The notes: a model not told the origin generated them from the sequence alone. A stretch of DNA of 29,112 nucleotides from an uncultured Collinsella sp. (GCA_958403395.1 CATXXF010000025.1:1-29112), one strand, 5' to 3'. Counted from the stretch's first letter, positions 15,471-24,174 are shown. Made by a program: numbers and translations.

Positions 15471-16481
15471 CTACGCCCGCAGGTCCTTTACGCTGGAACG
15501 CTCGACCAACACGCCCGAGACGAACGTACGGCTTCTGGAGCTCGGGGCTTCCAAACCTGCGACGACCTCGTTAAGCGCACGAATGCCCAGCTCGCGGTGG
15601 CGAAACTTCACCGACGTCAGAATCGAATTAGGTATCGTCTTGTAGAGCTCATCGTCGAAGCCGATCACGGACACGTCGTCGGGTACACTGAGCCCTTTGT
15701 CACGTAGAGCCATCATCACGCCGTTTGCCATGCAGTCGTTAGCAGCGAGGACCGCCGTGCAATCGGGCTTATCGGCAAGCACAAGGCCCGCGGCATAGCC
15801 ACTATCCGCATTCCAATCGCCTTGCAGGGGCGCGGGCGGCTCAATGCCACGCGCCTCGAGTGCCGCACGCCAACCTTTCATACGGCACTGGCTCGACAGC
15901 GACTCTTTCTTACCAGAGACGAAGTACACGTTTTTATGCCCGCGATTTAAGAAGTACTCGCACGCCATGCGCGCACCACCCTCTTGATCGTCACTGACGG
16001 TAGAGCAGGTAGGATGCTCCATCGGTGTGATAATCACCGTCTTGAGGTCTTTCGGAGCCTCAAAGGTATCAAAGTCATCGACCATCTGACGCAGGTTGAA
16101 GATCATGCCATCAACAGGCAGCCGCGACATCCTGCGCGCCGCATCGGCAAGGGTCATCTTCTCCGCTGCGCACTTCTTAATCATCGTGAGCGCAAAGCCT
16201 CGCTCTTCGGCGGCATCGGCGATACCGTCGATCATGTCCACGGCGCCGCCCGACAAGTGGAACATCACCACGCCGATGCACCCGTAACGGCCTAACTTGA
16301 GTGAACGCGCGGCAAAGTTGGCTCGAAACCCGAGCGCCTCCATGGCCGAATGAACCTTATCGCGTGTCGACTCTCGCACGCTATCGGGCTCGTTGATCAC
16401 ACGCGACACCGTCTTGAGAGAAACGCCCGCGGCAACTGCCACATCATTCATTGAGACATTTTTCTTGTCCATCGTTGCCAC
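15471..16481 (-). CDS. LacI-family transcriptional regulator 3
   Basis: About 336 residues: HTH (MNDVAVAAGVSLKTVSR), hinge (ANFAARSLKLGRY), then a sugar-binding domain. Specificity residues before TVSR are Leu-Lys, unlike the other two paralogues. The frame runs to 16550, but GGAGAA lies 5 bp before a GTG at 16481, giving VATMDKKNVS; ATG 16472 is the alternative. It is divergent from the third EIICB-GH1 pair and is the probable binder of the perfect palindrome at 16632-16655. Its 3' end abuts palindrome array B. Confidence 0.88.
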   Translation of the reverse strand: MATMDKKNVSMNDVAVAAGVSLKTVSRVINEPDSVRESTRDKVHSAMEALGFRANFAARSLKLGRYGCIGVVMFHLSGGAVDMIDGIADAAEERGFALTMIKKCAAEKMTLADAARRMSRLPVDGMIFNLRQMVDDFDTFEAPKDLKTVIITPMEHPTCSTVSDDQEGGARMACEYFLNRGHKNVYFVSGKKESLSSQCRMKGWRAALEARGIEPPAPLQGDWNADSGYAAGLVLADKPDCTAVLAANDCMANGVMMALRDKGLSVPDDVSVIGFDDELYKTIPNSILTSVKFRHRELGIRALNEVVAGLEAPSSRSRTFVSGVLVERSSVKDLRA

Positions 16482-16562
16482 TACTTCTCCAGTCGGTTTT
16501 GCATCGCTTGTTTTTTGCGTTCTAGCATACACTACCTGCCCGACTGACAAATCAACCGTTTA

Positions 16563-16582
16563 CCGGACAATATCGACCGCTC
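16563..16582. promoter_or_regulatory. GAACA-like motif of cassette 3
   Basis: CCGGACAATATCGACCGCTC keeps the ACAATATCGA core of the lacF and cassette 2 motifs with substitutions in both halves. It lies upstream of the LacI-type sites. Confidence 0.35.
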
Positions 16583-16610
16583 ACCCGTATATCCTTGTTG
16601 CTCTTCCAAA

Positions 16611-16655
16611 AATGTCTTACGTTGTCATTAACGAAATGACAACGTTGTCATTTCG
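16611..16655. promoter_or_regulatory. Tandem LacI-type operators of cassette 3
   Basis: The right site (16632-16655) is a perfect 24-bp palindrome with core AATGACAACGTTGTCATT. The left site (16611-16629) has one perfect half (ACGTTGTCATT) and a left AATG offset by one base. Centres are 23 bp apart. The triplet is ACA in both good halves. Confidence 0.65.
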
Positions 16656-16756
16656 CAACGCCTTCCTTAAACAGGAAGGTTTCCGGGCAGTCCTGACCAT
16701 CCATCGACGACCAGTTCCATCCACATGCATCGCGCATCAAGTAGCAAAGGAGCTCT

Positions 16757-18535
16757 ATGGACGCCATCGTAAAGATGCTCGAAAAGCATCAACCGTTCTT
16801 TGAGAAGATCTCAAGGAACATCTACCTCCAGGCCATCAAAGACGGATTCCTTGGGTGCATGCCCATCGTCCTCACCTCTTCGATCTTTCTGCTGATCGCC
16901 ACCCTTCCCGGCGTAGTTGGCATCACGCTGCCCCAGCCGCTCATCGACTGGTGCAACAAGCTGTACAACTTCACCATGGGCGTCATGGGCATCATGGTTG
17001 CCGGCACCACCGCCAAGAACTTCACGGCTTCCATGAACCGTCGCATGCCCGCCGGCAAGGTGCTCAACGACGGCTCCACTATGGTTGCCGCCCAGTGCAG
17101 CATGCTGCTGCTCGCTGTTACGCAGTTCACCACCAAGTTCAACGGCTCCGAGCTTTCGGTCTTCGATTGCACCAGCATGGGCACGCGCGGTCTGTTCTCC
17201 GCCTATATCGCCGCGTTCATTACCGTTTGGGTCTACAAATTCTGCGTCTCGCGCGATTTGACCATTAAGCTGCCCAAGGAGGTCCCGGGCGCCATCGCTC
17301 AGAACTTCCGCGACATCATCCCCTTTGGCGGCGCCGTCATCATCTGCGGCATCATCGATGTCGTCGTGCGCAACCTCATGGGCGTTCCGTTCTCCGAGCT
17401 GCTCATCAAGCTGCTCTCCCCGCTCTTCACTGCGGCAGAGACCTACCCCGGACTCATCCTTATTCAGGCGGCCACCGCGTTCTTCTGGTTCATCGGCGTC
17501 CACGGCCCTTCGATTGTCCAGCCGGGCATCGACCCCATCCGTCTTGCCAACCAGGCCGAGAACCTGCAGGTTCTGCTGGCCGGTGGCCACCCCGCCCACT
17601 CCCTCACCTTTAACATGTCGCTCGTGGGTGAGTTCGGCGGCACCGGCGCCACGTTCATCGTGCCGCTTCTGCTGATTCTCTTTATGAAGTCCAAACAGCT
17701 CAAAGCCGTCGGCAAGGCCTCGATTGTTCCTGTTGCCTTCGCCGTCAACGAACCGCTGCTCTTTGGCGCGCCGATGATCCTTAACCCCTACATGCTCATC
17801 CCCTTTGTTGCCGCCGGCTGCGTCAACGTGAGTGTTGCCAAGTTCTTTATCGACAACGTGGGCATGAACGGCTTCTCCTTCGTGGTGCCTTGGGCTACCC
17901 CTGCCCCCATCGGCATCTTCATCACCACGAACTTCCAGCTTATCGCCCTGGTATTTGTCGCGATCATCATCTTGCTGGACGCCATCATCTACCTGCCGTT
18001 CTTGAAGGCATACGATAAGCTGCTCTGCGACCAGGAAGCCGAGCGCGCCGCCGAGCTGGGTCTCGAGTCCGATGGTGCTGCCACCATCGCCGCCAGCACC
18101 TCTGCGCCCGCTGTCGAGCAGGCCACCGCTGCCGTCGAGCCGACCGCCGCTGCCGCTGACAGCAAGCCTGTCGCCGATCAGCCCGAGCCCGCTGCCGATG
18201 CATCCGCTAAGAAGGATGTCGACGGTCTGAAGGTCCTCGTCCTGTGCGCCGGCGCCGGCACCTCTGCCATGCTTGCCAATGCCATCAAGGAAGGTGCCGC
18301 GCAGACCGGAGAGAACATCGCTTCCTCCGCAGGCGCCTATGGCCAGCACACTGCCATCATGGATCAGTACGATGTCATCGTGCTCGCCCCGCAGGTTCGT
18401 AGCTACTACAACGACATGAAGGCCGACACCGATCGTCTGGGCATTAAGCTGCTCGCTCCCCGCGGCAAGGAATATATCGACCTTACTCGCGACCCCGCTG
18501 GCGCCATCAAGTGGCTCCGCGAGAACCTCGACTAG
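16757..18535 (+). CDS. PTS lactose/cellobiose-family EIICB permease (cassette 3)
   Basis: 592 residues: EIIC (about 1-430) with FWFIGVHGPSIVQPGIDPI and AFAVNEPLLFGAPMI, a long Ala/Pro/Glu linker (about 440-488) and EIIB with phospho-Cys497 in VLVLCAGAGTSAMLANAI. The N-terminal MDAIVKMLEKHQPFFEKISRN is close to the minus-strand paralogue at 22296. Phosphate would come from LacF. AAAGGAG lies 4 bp before the ATG. It is followed by an intercistronic hairpin and the third GH1 gene. Confidence 0.88.
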   Translation: MDAIVKMLEKHQPFFEKISRNIYLQAIKDGFLGCMPIVLTSSIFLLIATLPGVVGITLPQPLIDWCNKLYNFTMGVMGIMVAGTTAKNFTASMNRRMPAGKVLNDGSTMVAAQCSMLLLAVTQFTTKFNGSELSVFDCTSMGTRGLFSAYIAAFITVWVYKFCVSRDLTIKLPKEVPGAIAQNFRDIIPFGGAVIICGIIDVVVRNLMGVPFSELLIKLLSPLFTAAETYPGLILIQAATAFFWFIGVHGPSIVQPGIDPIRLANQAENLQVLLAGGHPAHSLTFNMSLVGEFGGTGATFIVPLLLILFMKSKQLKAVGKASIVPVAFAVNEPLLFGAPMILNPYMLIPFVAAGCVNVSVAKFFIDNVGMNGFSFVVPWATPAPIGIFITTNFQLIALVFVAIIILLDAIIYLPFLKAYDKLLCDQEAERAAELGLESDGAATIAASTSAPAVEQATAAVEPTAAAADSKPVADQPEPAADASAKKDVDGLKVLVLCAGAGTSAMLANAIKEGAAQTGENIASSAGAYGQHTAIMDQYDVIVLAPQVRSYYNDMKADTDRLGIKLLAPRGKEYIDLTRDPAGAIKWLRENLD

Positions 18536-18549
18536 TTCCTCCCTCTGTT

Positions 18550-18576
18550 GGTGCCCGGATCCCCAGTTCGGGCACC
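18550..18576 (+). other. Intercistronic hairpin of cassette 3
   Basis: GGTGCCCG and CGGGCACC pair over 8 bp with an 11-nt loop and no U-run, placed between the EIICB stop and the GH1 ribosome-binding site, as in cassettes 1 and 2. Confidence 0.55.
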
Positions 18577-18610
18577 TCTCCCTATTCGTATCCCACAGAA
18601 AGGATGACTC

Positions 18611-20032
18611 ATGACCAACCCCATGCAGTTCCCCGACGGCTTTGTGTTTGGCGGCGCCACCGCCGCTTACCAGGTTGAGGGCGAGACCCGCACGCACGGC
18701 AAGGGCAAAGTGCCCTGGGACGATTTCCTGGCTGCTCAGGGTCGCTTCTCCCCCGACCCCGCAAGCGATTTCTACAACAAGTACCCGGTCGATATTGACC
18801 TGTGCCAGCGCTTCGGCATTAACGGCATTCGTGTCTCCATCGCTTGGAGCCGTATCTTCCCCAGTGGCACCGGCGAGATTAACCCCGAAGGCGTTGCCTT
18901 CTATCACGAGCTTTTCGCCACCTGCAACAAAGCCGGCGTTATCCCCTATGTCACGCTCGATCACTTTGATACGCCCGAGGCCTTTTACCAGAACGGCGAT
19001 GAGGGTTTCCTGACGCGCACGACGATCGACGCCTTTGTCGAGTACGCCAAGTTCTGCTTTGCCGAGTTCACCGAGGTCAAGCACTGGTTTACCTTTAACG
19101 AGATTCCCGCGACCGCCGAGGGCAGCTTTATCGTCGGCAACTGGCCGCACGGCGAGAAGTATCGCCTGGACAAGGCCTTCCAGCTCATGCACAACATGAT
19201 GGTGGCCCACGCCAAGGCTGTCGTCGCCTTCCATGAGGGCGGCTTTGAGGGCGAGATCGGCATTGTCCAGAACCTGGAGCCCAAGTATCCCCTCGATCCC
19301 AACAGCGCTGCCGACTGCGAGGCCGCCCGCATGGCCGACGTCATCAACAACCGCTGGGTGCTCGACGCCACTTTCCGCGGCCACTATGCAGCCGACACCA
19401 TGGAGGCTGCGACCAAGCTGGCCCATATCGCCGGCGGCGAGCTCGACGTCCGCGACGAGGACATCGCCGCGCTGACCGCCGCGCTCCCCTACAACGATTG
19501 CCTGGGCGTCAACACCTACAAGTGCCAGTTCCTGCGTGCCGCCGAGGGCGAAAACGACATCAACCACAATGGCACCGGCGACAAGGGCTCCTCGCGCTGG
19601 TTCCTCAAGGGCGTGGGCGAGTCATGCGTGCGTGAAGGCGTACCCACCACCGATTGGGACTGGATCATCTATCCCGAGGGCCTCTACGACCTGCTGCTCC
19701 GCATTAAGAACGATTACCCCAACTACAAGAAGATCTACATCACCGAGAACGGCATGGGCTATAAGGACGACTTCGAGGACGGCTTTATCGATGACGCCCC
19801 TCGTATCGACTATATGCGTCAGCATCTTGCGTGGATCCTCAAGGCGATCGACGGCGGCGTGAACGTCGACGGCTACTTTGTGTGGTCGCTGCAGGACCAG
19901 TTCTCCTGGACCAACGGCTATAACAAGCGCTATGGCCTGTTCTACATCGACTTTGAGACCCAGAAGCGCTATCCCAAGGCGAGCGCGTACTGGTACAAGA
20001 ACGTCGCAGAGACCGGTCTGCTCATGGCCTAA
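18611..20032 (+). CDS. 6-phospho-beta-galactosidase (GH1, cassette 3)
   Basis: 473 residues, full-length GH1 and very similar to the cassette 1 enzyme, including an almost unchanged N-terminal region (FVFGGATAAYQVEGETRTHG). Acid/base Glu164 lies in WFTFNE and nucleophile Glu379 in YITENG. Ser432, Lys439 and Tyr441 bind phosphate, and Trp433 marks galacto-specificity. Despite pairing with a different permease type, its active-site set is the same as in cassette 1. That suggests recent duplication of the hydrolase, or cassette mixing. A clear AAAGGATG site precedes the start. lacG is the fitting family name. Confidence 0.9.
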   Translation: MTNPMQFPDGFVFGGATAAYQVEGETRTHGKGKVPWDDFLAAQGRFSPDPASDFYNKYPVDIDLCQRFGINGIRVSIAWSRIFPSGTGEINPEGVAFYHELFATCNKAGVIPYVTLDHFDTPEAFYQNGDEGFLTRTTIDAFVEYAKFCFAEFTEVKHWFTFNEIPATAEGSFIVGNWPHGEKYRLDKAFQLMHNMMVAHAKAVVAFHEGGFEGEIGIVQNLEPKYPLDPNSAADCEAARMADVINNRWVLDATFRGHYAADTMEAATKLAHIAGGELDVRDEDIAALTAALPYNDCLGVNTYKCQFLRAAEGENDINHNGTGDKGSSRWFLKGVGESCVREGVPTTDWDWIIYPEGLYDLLLRIKNDYPNYKKIYITENGMGYKDDFEDGFIDDAPRIDYMRQHLAWILKAIDGGVNVDGYFVWSLQDQFSWTNGYNKRYGLFYIDFETQKRYPKASAYWYKNVAETGLLMA

Positions 20033-20055
20033 CTTCAGCCGCGTATCCCCTGTCG

Positions 20056-20103
20056 GCCGCATGCGAATCCCCCACGGGTTCGCATGCGGCCTTTTTTGTT
20101 TTT
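20056..20103 (+). terminator. Strong terminator after cassette 3
   Basis: GCCGCATGCGAA and TTCGCATGCGGC pair perfectly over 12 bp, followed by CTTTTTTGTTTTT. Confidence 0.9.
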
Positions 20104-20121
20104 GGTGAGCCCGAGCAGGCC

Positions 20122-20265
20122 GTTTATCTCGATCTGTAACATCTAGCCGAGTATTTCGGCCCTAGCTGTTACAGATTTAGACGAACGGGTGGCCCGGGCC
20201 GAACAATCTCGATCTGTAACATGTAGACAACTTTTGACCGTCTAGATGTTACAGATCGAGACAAT
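20122..20265. repeat. Palindrome array C (2 units)
   Basis: Units are at 20122-20186 (loop class I, GAGTATTTCGGCCC) and 20205-20265 (class II, ACAACTTTTGACCG). Arms are TCTCGATCTGTAACA / TGTTACAGATTTAGA and the like. Here the neighbours are tandem (GH1 and fic, both plus), not convergent. Confidence 0.85.
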
Positions 20266-20316
20266 AAGATAGTCAAATCCGAACTTTCCAAGCAGTTATG
20301 AACCATGGTTTCCAGT

Positions 20317-20391
20317 TTTCGGTATCACGAACATACTTTCGGTATCATTTAATGATACTATGATATCGAAAGTATGTTCGTGATACCGAAA
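20317..20391. promoter_or_regulatory. Four-copy decamer inverted repeat at the fic promoter
   Basis: Thirty-bp arms (20317-20346 and 20362-20391, 29 of 30 paired) flank a 15-bp AT-rich centre. Each arm holds two direct copies of TTTCGGTATC with 20-bp period, so the four copies are arranged as two facing pairs. The right arm runs into the fic ribosome-binding site (AAAGGAG). It is probably an autoregulatory operator, and in RNA it would also form a hairpin. Confidence 0.7.
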
Positions 20392-20399
20392 GGAGCCGC

Positions 20400-21632
20400 A
20401 TGCGCCAGTTCGATTACACCACAGTCCCAGCGGAACTCGAAGCAACTCCAATCACCAACCTCCTCCTCTCGATACGCGAGCATAAAGGCCGTCAGCTTGC
20501 TCTGAGTCAAGTCAAACCCGAGCTTCTATCGTCCCTAATGGAGGAGGCTAAGATCCAAAGCACCCGATCCTCCAACGGACTTGAAGGAATTGTTACCACC
20601 CAAAAAAGACTCAAAGCGATCATGGCGTATTCCGCCAAGCCAAGCTCCCGCGCAGAGGAAGAAATCGCTGGATACCGAGATGTGCTGTCGCTTATTCACG
20701 AGCAACACGATTCCATTCCCGTAACGCCATCGGTCATTCTGCAGTTGCATCGTGACCTCATGGCGCACACGGCAATCTCGTATGGAGGCCATTGGAAAGA
20801 TGGCGATAACGAAATCGTCTCCATTGACGATCAAGGTAATCGATTTGTGCGCTTTAGGCCCCCTTCGGCTCTAGCAACCCCGGGACTTATTAAAGAAGCC
20901 TGCCAGTCCCTCAACGATGCTTTATCTCGCCAAGTTTGCGATCCCCTCCTTATATCGCTCCGCTTTATCTTCGATTTTGTTAGCATTCATCCCTTCAACG
21001 ATGGCAATGGCAGGATGAGCCGGCTCCTTACAACGCTGCTGCTCGAAAAGACTGGATACGATGTTGCGCGTTACATCAGCATCGAACGACTTATTGAAGA
21101 CAACAAAGCGCTTTACTACAACGCCCTCGCTGCAAGCTCCACTGGATGGAATGAAAATCAAAACACCGAAGTACCCTTTATCCGTTTCATGCTCGGAACA
21201 ACCCTGGCCGCCTACCGACAGCTCGAGCAGCGTACCTTAATTGAATCAAGCACTCGTCCCATGTCGAAGCAAGCGCGCATCGCTGTTCTATTTCAACAGA
21301 GACCCGGCGTCATTAAGAAATCCGACATCCGGTCCAGCTGCCCCGATATCAGCGAGGTAACCGTTAAACGAACCCTCGGCCAGCTTGTTAGTTGCAGCGC
21401 AATCGAAAAAACAGGAGCGGGTCGTTCGACGGGCTACATACTCAAAGACGTCCATGCTCTAGAACTATTCTTGCAAGCCACAATACCCGATGGCGAGGCC
21501 GCAATAACAAAAGAGGCTTCAAAGGATAAGCTCCTTGAACGTGTAAACCACGCCGAGGATGAAAGCAGAGAAGGGCTCTATGAAGACTACGATTCATTCT
21601 CAAGGGACATAAAGACGAGATACGGAGTCTAG
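20400..21632 (+). CDS. Fic-family protein with N-terminal inhibitory motif and C-terminal wHTH
   Basis: 410 residues. The Fic core motif HPFNDGNGRMSR starts at His197, complete for AMP or other nucleotide transfer to a target hydroxyl. An N-terminal SNGLEG (Ser58 to Glu62-Gly63) matches the (S/T)xxxE(G/N) inhibitory helix of class II Fic proteins, so activity is probably self-restrained. Residues about 285-370 look like a winged-helix domain, a layout common among DNA-binding Fic proteins. It could bind the repeats in its own promoter. The gene is more AT-rich than the lac cassettes, suggesting separate acquisition. The target is unknown. Confidence 0.88.
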   Translation: MRQFDYTTVPAELEATPITNLLLSIREHKGRQLALSQVKPELLSSLMEEAKIQSTRSSNGLEGIVTTQKRLKAIMAYSAKPSSRAEEEIAGYRDVLSLIHEQHDSIPVTPSVILQLHRDLMAHTAISYGGHWKDGDNEIVSIDDQGNRFVRFRPPSALATPGLIKEACQSLNDALSRQVCDPLLISLRFIFDFVSIHPFNDGNGRMSRLLTTLLLEKTGYDVARYISIERLIEDNKALYYNALAASSTGWNENQNTEVPFIRFMLGTTLAAYRQLEQRTLIESSTRPMSKQARIAVLFQQRPGVIKKSDIRSSCPDISEVTVKRTLGQLVSCSAIEKTGAGRSTGYILKDVHALELFLQATIPDGEAAITKEASKDKLLERVNHAEDESREGLYEDYDSFSRDIKTRYGV

Positions 21633-21737
21633 TCATATCTCAGAATAGCCTCATCCTTGTTGCCCAAAGTTATTTGCGCGTCATTGTGAAGCGGTAACCC
21701 CGCGCTGGCAAGGGCAAAAGTCCTCCTGCTGCGCTAG

Positions 21738-22178
21738 CTAGCAAATGACCTGCGCGTGCTCCTCGATGGCGGCACGGTCCTCGGCGGCAATACCCGGCTC
21801 ACATACCACGGCGTCCAGGCTGTCCAGGCGGCAGAAAGTGCAGAAGTCGCGCCTGCCCATCCTGCTGGAGTCGGCAATCAGATAGCGCGCATCGGCCTTG
21901 CTAAAGGCGAGCTGCTGGATGCGGCCCTCGTCCATGTTGGACGTGGACACGTCGCCGTCCAGAATGCCGTTGGCACCGATAAACGCCGTGTCAATCCCTA
22001 GTGCGCGCAGGGCATCCTCGGCCATGGGGCCCACAAAGGCGGCGGTGCGGCGACGGTACATGCCGCCCACCAGGCACAGCTCGCAATCCTCGCGCGCCTC
22101 GAGCAGGCTAAAGGCCGAAAGCGAATTGGTCACATAGATGGAAGGCAGTTTGTCGGTGACTCGGAGAGCGCCAATGCG
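21738..22178 (-). pseudogene. 5'-truncated DeoR/LacR-type regulator remnant
   Basis: The C-terminal half (VTNSL, LVGGMYRRRTAAFVGP, GIDTAFIGANGILDGD to the end EEHAQVIC) is almost identical to the intact regulator at 26332. The HTH and first sugar-phosphate-binding loop (GTGTT) are missing. In-frame homology weakens near 22130-22178 (KLPSIYVTNS) and stops follow upstream. The downstream flank (21668-21737) also resembles 26232-26331, so a segment was duplicated and then lost its 5' end. An ATG at 22133 could give a 131-residue peptide, but no clear ribosome-binding site is seen. Confidence 0.7.
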
Positions 22179-22225
22179 ATCTCACGACGGTTGCGCTCAT
22201 TGTCTCAATTAGATACTCAACGAAA

Positions 22226-22260
22226 TACGGCCCCGCAGCTCAATAAGCTGCGGGGCCGTA
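22226..22260 (-). terminator. Terminator of the minus-strand EIICB gene
   Basis: TACGGCCCCGCAGCT and AGCTGCGGGGCCGTA pair perfectly over 15 bp with a 5-nt loop. On the minus strand a short TTTC follows. It lies 35 bp past the stop. Confidence 0.75.
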
Positions 22261-22295
22261 CCATACACCGACGAATCAACGACGAAGTGCATCCA

Positions 22296-23990
22296 CTATT
22301 TAGCCAGCTCCTGAACGATCCAGTCAATTGCACCTTCGGGATCGTTGGTAAGGTCGATATACTCCTTGCCCCTTGTGGTGAGCAGTTTAATTCCAAGGCG
22401 ATCGGTATCGGCCTTCATAGCGTCATAGTACATGCGTGCCTGGGGCGCCAGAACAATCACGTTGTACTGATCCATCGTCTCATAGTGGCTTCCGTACGCA
22501 CCGGACTGAGAAACCAGATCGATACCCTTAGCAGCGGCACCTTCGCGAAGAGCATTTGCCAAGAGAGTCGAAGTGCCGGCACCCTGGCAAAGCACAAGCA
22601 CGCGGATCTGCTCCGCCTTGTCCTTTACCGCCTCGAGAGCTTTTGCGACATTTTCCTGTGCGGCAATAGCATCTGCATCCGAGTTTCCTGCAGTCTCCTT
22701 TGCAGACTCTTCCAAACAAAGCTGATGGTCATACGCCTTGCAGAACGGATAGTAAATCACAAAGTCAACGACCAACAGCACTGCCATCAATACGAGAGAA
22801 CGCAGATCGAGACCCGTGGTGAGGAACGCACCAATTGGGCCGGGAAGCGCCCACGGCATGGTATACATGGGGGCGTTCATTCCAATGACGTCAATGAAAA
22901 ATTTACCGATAATGGCGTTGACCATAGGAGCCACTAGGAAGGGCACGAACATATAGGGATTGAGAACAATCGGCATACCGAAGATAACGGGCTCGTTAAC
23001 TCCAAAAATCACCGGGATAATCGATGCCTTGCCCATGGCTTTAAGCTGCTTGGAGCGCATAAACATGATCAGGATAATAGGAACGATGAACGTGCAGCCA
23101 GAACCGCCCAGACCGCCGATGAAGCTTGTAAAGTCCTGCGTGAGAGCAATTGACGGGTGTCCACCTGCTTGGAAAACCTCAAGATTGGTAACGGTATTGC
23201 CGTAGAGCGCAGCATTGATCGGACTCATGACAACCGAAGCACCGTGGATACCCATAAATTGGAAAAGCGCGACCGCGCCTTCGATAAGCGCCATGCCAGG
23301 ATAGGTGTCGACTGCGGAGAACAGCGGCGAGATGAGAGCGGATACCAAATTGGCGAACGGCGCAGCAAGCAGCTTGCGGCTCGCAAGATCGATAAAAGCG
23401 CACGCAAGGATCGAAAACCCAAATGCAAAGATATCGCGAAAACTCTGCGCAATAGAGCCAGGGACCTCTTTGGGAAGCTTGATCGTCACATTATGGCTAA
23501 TGCACACCTTATAGATATTAACGGTCAAGAATGCGGCTACGAACGCAGCGAGAAAACCCTTGGTTCCCATATAGCCGGTTTCAAAAACAGATGTATCTGC
23601 TCCGCCAATCGAGACAACATCGTTCGTCACCGATAGCAAGAGCATGCCGCACATGGCACAAACCATGCACGAGGTGGGGTTGAGAGATTTACCCGAAGGC
23701 ATGCGACGGTTCATCGACATGGCAAGTGAGCTCGCCGTGGTGCCGGCCACCATAATGCCAAGAAGTCCCATGGTATATGCATAGATTTTATTGAAGAAAT
23801 CCAGCACCTCAGACGGAAGCGTGATGCCTACATAGGCAGGGAGCGTCGAAAGAAGAAGGAACAGGCTCGAGAACAGCACAATTGGCATATTCGAGAGAAA
23901 GCCATCCTTAATTGCCACCAGATAAATGTTCCTCGAGATTTTGTCGAAGAGGGGCTGGTGTTTTTCAAGGAATTTGACAATAGCGTCCAT
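22296..23990 (-). CDS. PTS lactose/cellobiose-family EIICB permease (fourth)
   Basis: 564 residues: EIIC (about 1-415), a short linker, and EIIB with phospho-Cys468 in VLVLCQGAGTSTLLANAL. The start at 23990 (MDAIVKFLEKHQPLFDKISRN) is preceded by AAAGGATG; an upstream in-frame ATG at 24020 lacks support. The substrate-loop motif reads FMGIHGASVV, where the other three have HGPS, and NEPVIF replaces NEPLLF, so its sugar probably differs. No hydrolase gene accompanies it. It is divergent from the gene at 24347 and more AT-rich than the lac cassettes. Phosphate may come from LacF or from an EIIA elsewhere. Confidence 0.88.
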   Translation of the reverse strand: MDAIVKFLEKHQPLFDKISRNIYLVAIKDGFLSNMPIVLFSSLFLLLSTLPAYVGITLPSEVLDFFNKIYAYTMGLLGIMVAGTTASSLAMSMNRRMPSGKSLNPTSCMVCAMCGMLLLSVTNDVVSIGGADTSVFETGYMGTKGFLAAFVAAFLTVNIYKVCISHNVTIKLPKEVPGSIAQSFRDIFAFGFSILACAFIDLASRKLLAAPFANLVSALISPLFSAVDTYPGMALIEGAVALFQFMGIHGASVVMSPINAALYGNTVTNLEVFQAGGHPSIALTQDFTSFIGGLGGSGCTFIVPIILIMFMRSKQLKAMGKASIIPVIFGVNEPVIFGMPIVLNPYMFVPFLVAPMVNAIIGKFFIDVIGMNAPMYTMPWALPGPIGAFLTTGLDLRSLVLMAVLLVVDFVIYYPFCKAYDHQLCLEESAKETAGNSDADAIAAQENVAKALEAVKDKAEQIRVLVLCQGAGTSTLLANALREGAAAKGIDLVSQSGAYGSHYETMDQYNVIVLAPQARMYYDAMKADTDRLGIKLLTTRGKEYIDLTNDPEGAIDWIVQELAK

Positions 23991-24063
23991 AACACATCCT
24001 TTCATGATTCCCGGGCACACAACGATTTATCCGGACTCAACCGTCGTCGTCCCCGTTTGTATC

Positions 24064-24077
24064 CACTTATGTAAGTG
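24064..24077. promoter_or_regulatory. CACTTA-TG-TAAGTG palindrome
   Basis: A perfect 6-bp inverted repeat with 2-bp centre, about 75 bp upstream of the minus-strand EIICB gene. It is a candidate regulator site with no known binder. Confidence 0.35.
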
Positions 24078-24174
24078 AATACGTTCTTGTGCGAAATGTA
24101 ATATCATTTGCGCGATTTGTCATAACCAATTCTTTTTCCGCTTTGTCGATATGTCAAGAATTCAAATACTTATT

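Noticed and set aside
16811..19567. 918-codon open frame on the minus strand
   Set aside because: It lies antisense to the EIICB and GH1 genes of cassette 3, whose products are clearly recognised. Its Gly/Asp/Glu/Val-rich product is typical of the antisense of GC-rich genes.
21738..22133. Intact small 131-residue regulator
   Set aside because: It matches only the C-terminal half of the nearby DeoR protein and lacks the DNA-binding domain, so a remnant is more likely than a functional gene.
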